From Anseranas semipalmata (Eukaryota; Chordata; Aves; Anseriformes; Anseranatidae), in the NCBI GenBank assembly GCA_013399115.1, contig VXAA01003989.1, positions 1,622,997-1,686,996 of the forward strand: a stretch of DNA of 64,000 nt, written 5' to 3'. Positions 15,101 through 27,100 of the stretch are shown here, in pieces. The notes under the pieces are model-generated. The model did not search any database, was not told the DNA's origin, and was given only the letters and a program-made list of their open reading frames with translations. Each line of letters begins with the position of its first letter. The first letter of the stretch is position 1. The position numbers and the translations under genes were made by a program.

Positions 15101-18100
15101 ACTAAAAGTAAAGGCTATCAACCATACAGACCTATCTTAAAAACTCCTAGACAAACCATAGTTAGTTATCTTTTTTTGGTTGTTCGTGTTTAATATTTTG
15201 AAAATGTATTGTGTGGGGGTTTTCTTGTTTTTTTGTTTTTTTTCAGATCCATAGGTTTGCTACACCAGTGATGCATGGATGTATCCTTTTCTGTTGTAAA
15301 GCTCAATGCTGAATTTGGTAGTCTATGGCAAAGTGATTGCTGCCAAGGTCGCTATGTTGGCAATGTAACACAGAACATAATACCAGAATTGGGTTCTAAT
15401 TTGTTCAGATATGAATGCTACATGCTGTTTGATAGCCCACTTACACGTTAATTCAAATGAATATTCTGCTTTTAAGGCTCAATGTACTTATTTTACAGGC
15501 AAGATTTGCATAACTGTTTTTCAAGGAAGTGAAGGTTAAGATGAATATGGCAAATGCTCTTACGTCAGCCTTAGTGCTTCTTATCTTACTATGAGAATAC
15601 CTTCACTTAGCATTTACTTCGGATTTTAAAACAAGGGAGAGTAGTTTTAACTTGAAGGAATGCTTATGAATGCTCCTGTTGATGAATAAAAAGATGAGGA
15701 GTTCTGCTGAAGGCTCCTTCAGCACTTTCCTAGCTGGCTGCTTTTCCTGCAACAGCACTTTAGGTAACAGCCTTTTTAGCAAAGCAGTCGTGAGTTTATT
15801 TTTGACAGGGAGCATAGTCTTGTGAGTAGGCCTAATGCTCTCTGGAAGCAACGTTCTTCGTGCAGCATGTGATCAACAGCAGCTCCTAGGTTCTGACTTG
15901 GCAGCACGAAAAGGAGTGGCTAAGGTTTGACAGAATAACTTGTGCAGCATTCTCCTTAGTTCTTCTATTGCAAAGGATGCTCAGGTGTGCAGGGCTGCAT
16001 CAGTTGTTCTGGTAGGACTGTTAGCAACTGGCAAGTCTCCAGTCCTTCTTTCCTGTGACTTCATTTAATGGAAAATGTTGTGGGAGTAGGTGGAGAGGCA
16101 AGGAAAGATAGCAAAAGGGAACTGTCAAAACAACCCAGTCCGTATCCTGCCTCTGCAGGTCCTGGGTGGAAGAGTCTGGGTGGATTGCAATTAGCAATTG
16201 GCAGACTGCAATTAACACCTTCCTCTGTCCTACTTTCACTATATAAATAATTAGCATGAGTAATATGTGGTGCTGTAATTCTAATATTAACCAAATATGT
16301 TAGAGAACCTAAGAATTCAAAGAAACTGTTTTGTTTTTTTTTTTTTTAGTGATGAAAATGCTAGGAAGAGCCTTCAGCAGAACTGTCATAGTGCCACTAC
16401 AAGTTAATTCATAAAATCAAAGATTTCCCCATATAAACTCATATATATTTTGTTCAACTATCTAGACCAGGCTTCTAGTCTTTCAGTGATGATAAATAAT
16501 GGACTTACTTGGGTAACTGAGACTCTGATCAACTAAAGCCTAAACTAAATTTAATATTTCCCTTGCTGCTACTTCTTCCCTCTCCTTACCCCCACAAAAA
16601 ACACCTCTAAAAAACAACAAGTTATGTCTTTTCCTTTTTAGAGGGTATGATAAGTAGCCAATAGCAAGTTGCCACTTAAGTTGGGACAGATTACACGCAC
16701 AGAAAATGAGACGAATATTGCATTACACTTTTGGAGAGCAAAATTCTTTGGAATACTTAAAGTTGTTTGGGCTTTGTAGCCTTTCTTTTGTTCCAGGAAG
16801 GACTTGTATTAGTGTGAAATTCTGTTGATTGCTTCCAATACAGTATGCTAATGCTGCAGCTTGGAAAAATTGCACATTTCAGTCTTGTGCTTATTTTAAA
16901 GTTGTAGGTTTTGGTTGTTAGTGGCAAAGGATGAAGGCCTATGAATCCACCTGGAGAAACTATTCATGAGGAATGCTGGTCTCTTCTAGATTCAATAACT
17001 TACTGTAATCCTAATAAAGGCAATTATAAGCAGCACAGAACAAGAATCCAAAACTGAAACTAGTTGTTGATGACCCCTGTTTGTTCATTGCTTGAACTTA
17101 GTCACAGTTCATGGTGCATTTGCCACTTTGGGTATCTAGCCTGAGCAGGAAAGCATATTCCGTTAAGAAGTTCCTACTGAAGACTTGGTATGTGTTTGGT
17201 TTTTTGTGTGTGCGTGCGTGCGTGGATTTGAAAGCCAGTCTACATTACTGCTAGTTCTGGAATCTCTAAATGTGATGTACGTTGGACCTACAGGTACAAG
17301 GTTTAATAGCCTAAGATACTTCCTTTTCTAAAAGCTTAGAGAAAAAATTTTGGAGTGGTCCTTTTAATGAAAAGCAATAGGGGTAAGAAACTGTTAAGAT
17401 AGCTTAATAGAGGTATGGATGAGATGGATATAGCAAAAAACAGAACTTCAGAAGTCAGTCCATTTAATGATATTCTTAGGGCCATAAGGACAGATTAATC
17501 TTCACAGAATCACAGAATCTTTTGGTTGGAAGAGACCTTCAAGATCACCTAGTCCAACCTATGACCTAACACTAACAATCCCTCCACTAGACCATGTCTC
17601 CAAGCTGTGCATCCAAACGTCTTTTAAATACATCCAGGGATGGTGACTCGACCACCTCCCTGGGCAGCCTGTTCCAATGNCAGGCTAAACAACCCCAGCT
17701 CCCTCAGCCGCTCCTCGTAGGACTTGTTCTCCAGACCCCTCACTAGTTTCGTTGCCCTTCTCTGGACCCACTCCAGCACCTCGATGTCCTTCCTGTAGTG
17801 AGGGGCCCAAAACTGAACACAGTACTCGAGGTGCGGCCTCACCAGAGCCGAGTACAGGGGGACAATCACTTCCCTAGTCCTGCTGGCCACACTGTTCCTG
17901 ATACAAGCCAGGATGCCGTTGGCCTTCTTGGCCACCTGAGCACACTGCTGGCTCATATTCAGCCGACTATCAACCAGCACACCCAGGTCCTTCTCTGCCA
18001 GGCAGCTTTCCAGCCATTCATCCCCCAGCCTGTAGCGCTGCTTGGGGTTGTTGCGCCCCAAGTGCAGGAGTCCCACATACTAAAAATTATAGTAGTTTTA

Positions 18101-21100
18101 ATGCATGTTTATCAGTGACATCCAGTATGTGCTGTCTTTTGAGATGCACGTGCTGATACTTAGAAGTTACTTTCTCTCAAGTTTATTGTTTAACTGTTAT
18201 CGATGTGGGAACTGTTACAGGATTTTTTGAATGTGATCACTTGGTTCCTTGATGTTGACGATTTCTTGATATGTAAAAATATCCTAAGAAAAGTATTTTT
18301 CCTTATTGTTATTCATCAGTTATCACTATGCACTCTTGTTCTATTAATGGCAAGTGTTTTGACTGGCTGCTTGTTTCCAGAAGAAGCTGTTTCAGGGCTG
18401 GTGTACGCTACTATGTAAGAGGTAAAATAGCAAATAATTTTTTTTTTAATTAAATCAATCTATACACGTGACTTCCCTTTAAGAGCAATTGCTGTACAAT
18501 GACTTGAACAAACAATGCGTATAATAGTTTATATCAAGAGTTCCTTCCCCCCACCCCCCCCCGAAAAAGGGAACCTATCATTGGTGCGGCAGGGGGAACC
18601 CTGTATAGTGGTGCTCTCTAATTATTTCAGGTTCAAAAGTGAACAAAAAAATGATTTAAATTACATTGTTCTGTGTGAGTCCCAACATAACATGGTTTTG
18701 AAGAAATAAGTCAGTTTCTGCAGTACCTTTGCTATTGAATTACAGATATTTCAGTGTCAAAGCACTCGTGTTTTATTTTCTATTAAACTACTCGATTTCT
18801 AGGACTATAATTATCAAAATGGGGTAAGCACGACTGTGCTTCTTCAGTAATTAAATTTGATACAGATCACGTTAAACTTCTGCCAAAGGCATTTTTAATT
18901 TACCATCTCCAGGCAGCTCTGGTATTCTCATGCTTTCTATGCGTGCTTAGAAGGGAAGGGTGGGAGGCCTTTTGCTGATACCTTGTTGCTGTTCTGCAGC
19001 CAGTCTGAGCTGGTTAACCAGGTCTTTCTCCTACTCAGGTATTGATTCAGAAGGACACGCAGCTAACTTTGTTGAAACAGAACAAATTGTGCATTACAAG
19101 GGGAGCAAAGCATCATTTGTTCAGGTAAAGTCAGTGCAATGAACTTCTAACTGGCTTAAGATATATGTGTGTGTATATAGGTAGCTCGGTCTTTCTATGT
19201 TTCTGCAGATACATATATAAAAAAGTATGGACATGCACAAATAAACTAACCCAGTCTGTTTTATTTTAAAATGGCAAGTGAGTTTGTAAGTGTTGTTGTT
19301 TAAAGATATTTACATATTATTTTTCAGACCCGTGGATCAATTCCTTTTTTCTGGTCTCAAAGACCGAACCTCAAGTATAAACCAAAGCCACAGATCAGCA
19401 AGTCAGTAAATCATGTATGTGAGTGCTTGTTGTGTCTTGGGGTTTTAATATATTTCTGGGCTTGTATAGATATGATAGGGTGATGTTCTGTAATCAGAAG
19501 AATAAAACCCAGCAATATTGGATTGCTTTTTTTTTTTTTTTTTTTTGNGTAGCGAGAACCCTTGTACTCCTTGGGAGGAGTTCAGAGCCTGGAAAAAAAA
19601 AAAAAGCCCAATGGTGAATGGGGGTACTGTTTTCTATTTTGGTTATTGTTTGCAGTAGTTTTAGTAGCTGGACAATACTCATTATCCGTGGCTTGCTTAA
19701 GGAGAGCTGAATGGTCTTGGGGATGAAAGTAGAAATATATTAACACAATAGAGAACAACAAACACTTTTAGTTATAAAACTGCCTATGCAGTATCATCAA
19801 AAAGATGATTGTAGGGATTTCTTGTAAATCAGATCTTAAATTTGTCATCACATTTCCTTTCTTTTCCAGATGGATGGCTTCCAAAGACATTTTGACTCAC
19901 AAATAATCAGCTATGGAAAGCAAATGATTGTTAACTTGGTATGCTTTCACTTGTTCTTCCTGAGAAAGCTGCTGTTCTTTCAAGTGGGCTTACAAATAAC
20001 GCTGTCTTTTTTTCCTTTATTTCCAGGTTAACCAAAAGGGTTCTGAGAAGCCTCTTGAGCAGACATTTGCAAAAATGGTGAACAGCATGGCAAATGGAAT
20101 GGTCAGGTACATGTGAAGTGGAATGATACATTCCTGTGTTTAAAAGCCAAGCAGAGAGTGATCAGTGCTTTCAGGGCCTTTACCAAATAGCTGACTTGCT
20201 AGTTTTGTTTTTACAAAGTGACCTGTATATGACCAATGCCCCTACTTCAGAGCTTAAATTCTTATCAGACTTGAGATTGTGAAGAGAAGATGGGACGAAG
20301 AGGAGACAAACAGAACAAAGAAGGGAGGTCAAGGGTTATGGTAATGCCAGTATTGGAATAACAGTATGCCATGAGAACTGTGGATTGGAGGCCTTCTGTA
20401 TTTCAGGGGGGAAAAAAATCATGCCCTGTAGAACAAGCTTCTGGTGGAAGGTCTTGGTTGCATTGCTAGCTTGGTAAGGGAGTGCTAAATGTCAGCAAAA
20501 CAGTATTGGACATAAAGGAGGAAACAGTAAGGGAGTGTGCAACTTAAATGTGTGGACCTCAGAGTACCTGGGTCAAGTGAGTGGAGGATGCACTTTAATC
20601 GCAAGAGGAATTCCATCTGTTTGTGGGAATCTTGAATGCAGTACACAATTTAACAACCTGCCTGCACTTGCTTTCACTATTTTCTAGATGGAGGGATAGC
20701 ATAAAGCTCCCACAGACCCTTACCTCTATCTTTTTTCCTGGAAACTGCTATATAGTTCTGTCAATCTCATCTATGTGAAATGACAAAATCCCTTGAAGGG
20801 GGAAAAAGGCATCCTTTTTTTAAGGATTCACTTTTGTCTAAGCATAACTAGGGAATTACAAAGTCTAATCGAGATGCTCTTAAGTCGTGACATACCTTGA
20901 ATTTTTTCCAGCCTTTTTTCCCTGTTTATATAATACCCTGTTGCTGCCTTCATCAGTGTAGTTATAGATGTCTGTCTGTCTGTCTCCTGTGAGCTTCTTC
21001 CTCAGGGGCATTTGTCTGTGTGGTACTAGTATATGGGTATGGTCTTTTTTCGGAAGACCACTTCTAAAGTGAGCTCTTTCTTCACGCTCGCGTCTAGGCT

Positions 21101-24100
21101 GGTATTGATATCTTTGCTGCACAAAGCTTGTGGAATTAAGTGCATCTTTGTTCTCAGTTCCACCAGCTGACTTCATAGCAATATGTAAAATTCTGTCAGG
21201 GTGTTCGAACTGATGTTTTCTTCTCTGTATGTGTTTTTAAAACAAATGAACAAACAAAAAGTGCTTGTCAGCTTCATTTTCTTAATACTGCCAAATTCCT
21301 TTTTCTGTTTTTAATCAATTTTGATTGGTGTTTACCTGCCAGACTTATGTGACTTGAGTCTTCAATGCATGTATATGATTTTTCTTCCCGTGAATATCCT
21401 TGAAAGATTGGCAAATAACTTTTGGATTATGAGAACTTGAGGGGGAAGAACTTAATGCCCTTCAATTCACAGCAAATGTTTATGTATAACAGTTGAATCA
21501 AACACCATTCACCTCAAGCACTTCTTGGCAGAAACAAATTGGCTGTTAAACTCTTGTTCCAAGTCAGTAGATGCTTAATTTTTATTATGGCAGAGAAGGT
21601 GTTCAAACAGAACCCGGTTTCTAGAGAGCCATTGGGGGGGGATTGTGCTGCATGCCAGAGAAGAATGTTACATTTCAACACAGTCTCTTTCAAAGTGAAC
21701 AAGTTCCCAATGCAGTTGCTTGGATCAGAGGAAGGCAGAGAGGGATCCTGAGCGGGCACTGATGAAATCCTGTCCCTGTCAGTGCTCAAATATTCTGACT
21801 GATATTTGCTGGAAGCTATCTCTAAAGAGAAACAAATCCTCTGTCACTGTCTGTTTTATAGATCAGTCCTTCCCTGTGGATTTTTCTGATACCTTCACTG
21901 CAGTATGTATATAATCTAAAAAGATGCTTCTTTCTCTGAACAGGTACATAGCATTTGACTTCCATAAAGAATGCAGTCACATGAGGTGGGATCGACTTCA
22001 GATTTTGATGGATCAACTAGCAGAACAGCAAGATGAGTTTAGGTAAGATTCTGTGGTTCTCTTCTGTACTGTTAAAATGAGACCAATTTCCCACAGTTTT
22101 TATTGTCTTAAGATGCACTAAAACAGACCTGTAATCTTCTATAAAGAAGATGTATTCATATGCATTAGTGCTTCCTTATCTTTTATCTCTTGCTGATACC
22201 AGGTGCAAGGTTAAAGACCAGTTAGTAGGTAAAATATAGACCCCTCTTTTATGTCCCAATAAAGTGGTTCTGAGAACCACAGCAGCCCTGCGTTGTGCCT
22301 CAAGAACTGCCTTTGTACCTTCAAATAAACAATTTGAAGAAATCAGTGTGCATACAACTGTGAAGTTGCAAAAAGATGTCTCCTTTGGCATTTTTCATCC
22401 AAGAGTAATTCCATGTGTTGACAGCAAACTTTTCTGCTACATCATGTCACTCAGTGCTCCATTGGCTCCAGCCCCTTTTTCTTTGTTCTTTTTGAAAGTG
22501 TTTTACATCTCTAATGCACATTGTTTATGGTACCAAACCTTGGCACTAGCCCTGATTGTTGGTCTTTGCTAACAAAAGTAATCCACAAGGAACTAAATTC
22601 TCATTTTTAGTCATGTAAAAGTAGACTGTGTCCAAATCAACTTAAGTCTGTATTTAGTCAGACGAGTATGTTGCTTTAAGCACTTCTCAGTCTTTACCAC
22701 TTGTAGACATGTAGATTGATAGGATGACTATTTACTTTGCTCTGCCTTTCCAATTGCTTCTTTCCTGTTGTTAGGGTCTTGTGTTAGCTGATCTACTTTG
22801 TGCCTTAGGCACATTACAGAACTGGCTGTGTTATAGTCTAACCAAAAAAGATGGTGAGCTGCAGACTAGAACAGGAGTTGCATGGATGAGATTTCTTGCT
22901 TGGAATGAAGACTGTCAGAATAATATGAATTAATCGTGATAGTGAATACAGCTTCCCCACCACCAAGAAAAGGCCCCAAACCTTCATGAAGACCAGAAGA
23001 ATAAATTGGTTTCAGAGCACTTCAAAGAAGGAAAAATAAGTGTGTAGGTTTCTTATATGGCAAGGATCCTTTATTAGAGTGAATGCTGGGAATTGCATCA
23101 TGTTTACTTCAACTGCTATTGGAGGCCTACAAAAGAACCAAGTTTTCTTGAAATGAAAAAGGAGGCCATGTGTCTGCTACAACAAGATAAAGAAATGAAA
23201 GCTCTTCAAGATTAGGCTGCTTCTATGTTGCCTTGTTTTATTTCACCTTGGGTGACTGTTTTTTAAATAGTGACAGGAAAAATCTGAGTTCTATCCTCTT
23301 AAAAATAATTCTGCACTGCAGAGAGAGGTAAACAACTCTTCTGCAGATTGAATCCAGTTGTGAAAGATCTGATAGAAGGCTTACTCTTCTATTTTTCAAT
23401 GATTTTTTTTTAAGAGCGATTATAGGAGATGCACTACTTAATCGATCATTAACCAGAAATGTCTATTCTTCAGCTACACTAATTATCGTAATATCAGTTC
23501 TAGGCAAAACTTACGGGAGGAGGAAAAACCAAAGATTTCAAGGGTGTAAACTCACCTTTAATCATTCAACAATGTAAAACAGTTTAAATCTAGTTCTGCA
23601 AGAATTACAAAACTAGATCTTGTTAACACAAGGTTGATCAAAGTAAATATATATGCTTCTATGTAAGGCTCTTGATTTTTAGTACTTCATGACTCTGTTT
23701 TTTAGTCTTAAAATGCTGTGCAGTAACAGTGGATCATATGCTGGTCCAAATTCAGAGTTTGTAATTACATAATGGAGTAGCTTAATCTACTGGGTATGAT
23801 CTGTAAATCTTTAGGCAACTGGAAGTTTAATGCTATAGCAGAAGGATAAGTCCCATTCACACATCCAACTGATGATTTGATTTGCATACTGGTCTCACCA
23901 GCTTAGTTATCAGAATATTTGCATGCAATTCAGTATTTAAAATGAGCTGTTTAATACCAGTTACTGGGCTTTAAAAAATTGAGGCAATGATTAGCATATG
24001 TAGTTGTAAGAGGGAACATCTGGTTTCCCCAGATCTTCATATAATGGAGAAGAAGATGGTAAGAACTGATGGTAGTGAATTTTCAGTAGTGGCCTTAAAA

Positions 24101-27100
24101 ACTTGAATACCTTCTATGGAAGAACTGTTCCTGATAGTTTATATTACTCTATGTGGTGGTGACTGGATTGAAGCAGGTAACCAGGTATATAGGTCCAAAT
24201 CTGGTTACTTTTGCCGTTTACACTCTACTAATGATCTTGGTAATTGTGGAGCTAGGGCTATAATAACATACATAAACATAAAACTTAAGTCACTGTTGTG
24301 CTAGAAACTGTTCTTCCCAGTGGCGTATAGCTCAATATTGCTGTCTGTCTGCATGATAATAGTGAGTACTGCTCAGAGATTACCAAATGTTCATGTATTG
24401 ATGCTGCTTTTTGTCGTGGGAGGGGAAGAATTCAGGGAGGCATCACAGTTCAAAGACCTGGCTAACAACTCTTCATATGCTCTAGGTAACTATTTCAGCT
24501 GCTGAAATATTTACTTGTCAGAATGTGCACTTTCTATAGACTGTTATCTATAAATACTTAGGTGGATTCTATGTGTTAGTTATTTTCTAGTTGATTCCGA
24601 TGGTAAAATTGTGACTCAGCAGGAAGGAATATTCCGCAGTAACTGTATGGACTGCCTTGATCGGACAAATGTGATTCAGAGCTTGTTGGCACGCCGATCT
24701 CTTCAAGCCCAGCTTCAGGTAAATATCTTATTCGTTTAACAAGCTCTAAGAGGAGGAAGGCTTTGTTTGGAACTGAAGCATAATTTAACACTTCAAGTAT
24801 GCAAGCTCTTATCGAGTTACTGCAGCGCTTGCTTGAAATGCACTGGCCAGATTCTAGTTTAATGAATAAAGCCTTTTCTAAAAGCAAATCTTAATATTTC
24901 TAGTGAATTGCTAGTGAGCTTCAATATACTTTTTGTTTCAGAGGCTAGGTGTTTTGCATGTTGGACAGAGAATTGAGGAGCAGGCAGACTTTGAGAAAAT
25001 CTACAAAAATGGTATGCTGTTCAGAATTCAAAAAAAATCTTTTCTCCAACAAAGTAAATAACTTCCTTAATGTTTCTCAATGTTTTCCTGTTCACAGCAT
25101 GGGCTGATAATGCTAATGCTTGTGCCAAACAATATGCTGGAACTGGTGCCTTAAAGACAGATTACACAAGGCAAGTCAGCCTTTCCTGTAAAGGCCTTCT
25201 GAGTTTTTCTGCACATTTGGGGCTTTCTTTAGGTCTTCATATATGAAAAGATCACTAATTTGGGGCCTAGGCCAATTAAGGAATTTTGCAATGGTTTTGT
25301 TTAATTGCTAAAGCATGAGAATAGAATCTACAGAAGAAGACTATTCTTTGCTGTGGTTATATGAAAGGAAAAAAGGCAATCTGGAAATAAAAAGCAAGAA
25401 AATGAGCCTCTTCGAGGTGCATTTGTGTTGTGGGATGGAGAGAAGTGTAATTCTGTTTTCAAATAACTTTTGTTCCAAGTGTGTGTGGTATTAATGCAGA
25501 GGCAGCACAAGATAATTTTATGTATCTGTAGGTATTCGTTAAACATAGTGCACATTTGATCAATGAAAGGACTGTAAATCTGAAATTCTCTTCCTGAATG
25601 TATAAATGTTAAATATTTTTCAAAACCTCTTGCAGAACTGGAAAAAGGACTCAGTGGGGCTTAATAATGGATGGCTGGAACTCACTAATACGTTACTACA
25701 AAAATAACTTTTCTGATGGATTTAGACAAGTAAGTTCGGCTTTTAACTGTGGGAAAATGCATTTGATTGATACTGCTGGGCATTTTAACTCTTGCTGTTT
25801 CTCCTCCAGGATGCTATTGATCTCTTTCTTGGAAATTATTCAGTGGATGAAGTAGAACCTGCTAGTCCTCTACATGTCAAGAAAGATTGGAAGTTCTTAG
25901 CTGTGAGTATGGAGACTTTATTCATGTCTGGAGAAACACACGAAACCTATTAGTCACTTGCATCAGTAAGACTAAGTAGAAATTGTCTATTTAGTAATGG
26001 AGTGTCCCTATAATCTGGTTCTGTTTCTATGATACCTGCTTATAGGACTAAACCCAGACTGTTCCCTTGACAGAAAATGGAGTGTCCTTGAGGTATTGAA
26101 AAAAACACCGCTTGCTTTTTTTTAAATCTGCTTCATCAACTGGAAAGGGAGAAATTCTACTAGTCACCATCAGTGACTGTTTCCTTCTGCAGAAGAAGCT
26201 TGTGAAGATCTCTTCTCACATTTCATGCAGAAGCATAGACTGTAAAATGAAGATTTTTTTTTTTTTTTTTCCCCTTCTATGTAGCAGAAAGGGGTTTGGG
26301 GACATTAGGGGTTTAATTGGTAGCTAGTGTGCTTTTTTTAAAAAAAAAAAACTTTACATCTCATCTAATAGATAAAAGATGTATTTTAATTCTGAACCTC
26401 AATATTGAACACATTTTACAAAAATTTGGAACTATCAAAAAATTTACAGTTGTACCTGACATCAGCAGTTGAAGCAACTCTATGGCAAAGCAAGTAAATA
26501 GCTTTGCAGTACATCCTAGCTTAAAGGAATGTAACAAATATATGTGCTATTATATCATGTAATTATTCTTTTTCTTTCCCCAGTTGCCTATTATAATGGT
26601 GGTTGCTTTCTCCATGTGCATTATTTGTTTGCTAATGGCTGGTAAGTTGCTTCTGAGTTTAACTTCACAAAATTAGCTTGCTCGTGTGGATTGTATGTGG
26701 TGGGTTTGTTTTCCCCCCACCTTCAAATGGTTACTAGAAAATATTCAATATAAATGTGCTTCTCAGTCATACTAAAAGGTGTTTGAGAAAGGCTCTGGAG
26801 ACTGAGGGTCAGCATGGTATCATTAATGTGGAAAAAACTGAGGTACTGTAGAAAACAATGCTAAAACTTCTGTGGAAGTCACTTGGGACAATTGATTGCC
26901 CCTGAATTTAGTTCTACCTGAGTAGACATATGGCTCTGTTATAGTCTGGATGAATCCCCTGAAGAACACCTACCTAACTTTTGGCACAAAGGCAATTCAG
27001 AAAAGTCAGATATAGGCATAAGCTGGGTCTGATGAATGTCCCCCTAATCTCATTTGTGTTGGGAATTGAAGTTTTAGCTTTGTGCTTTTGCCTTGCATTT

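Noticed and set aside
17624..18076. Minus-strand 150-codon open frame as a host gene
   Set aside because: It is the C-terminal reverse-transcriptase part of a truncated CR1 LINE, interrupted by an N.
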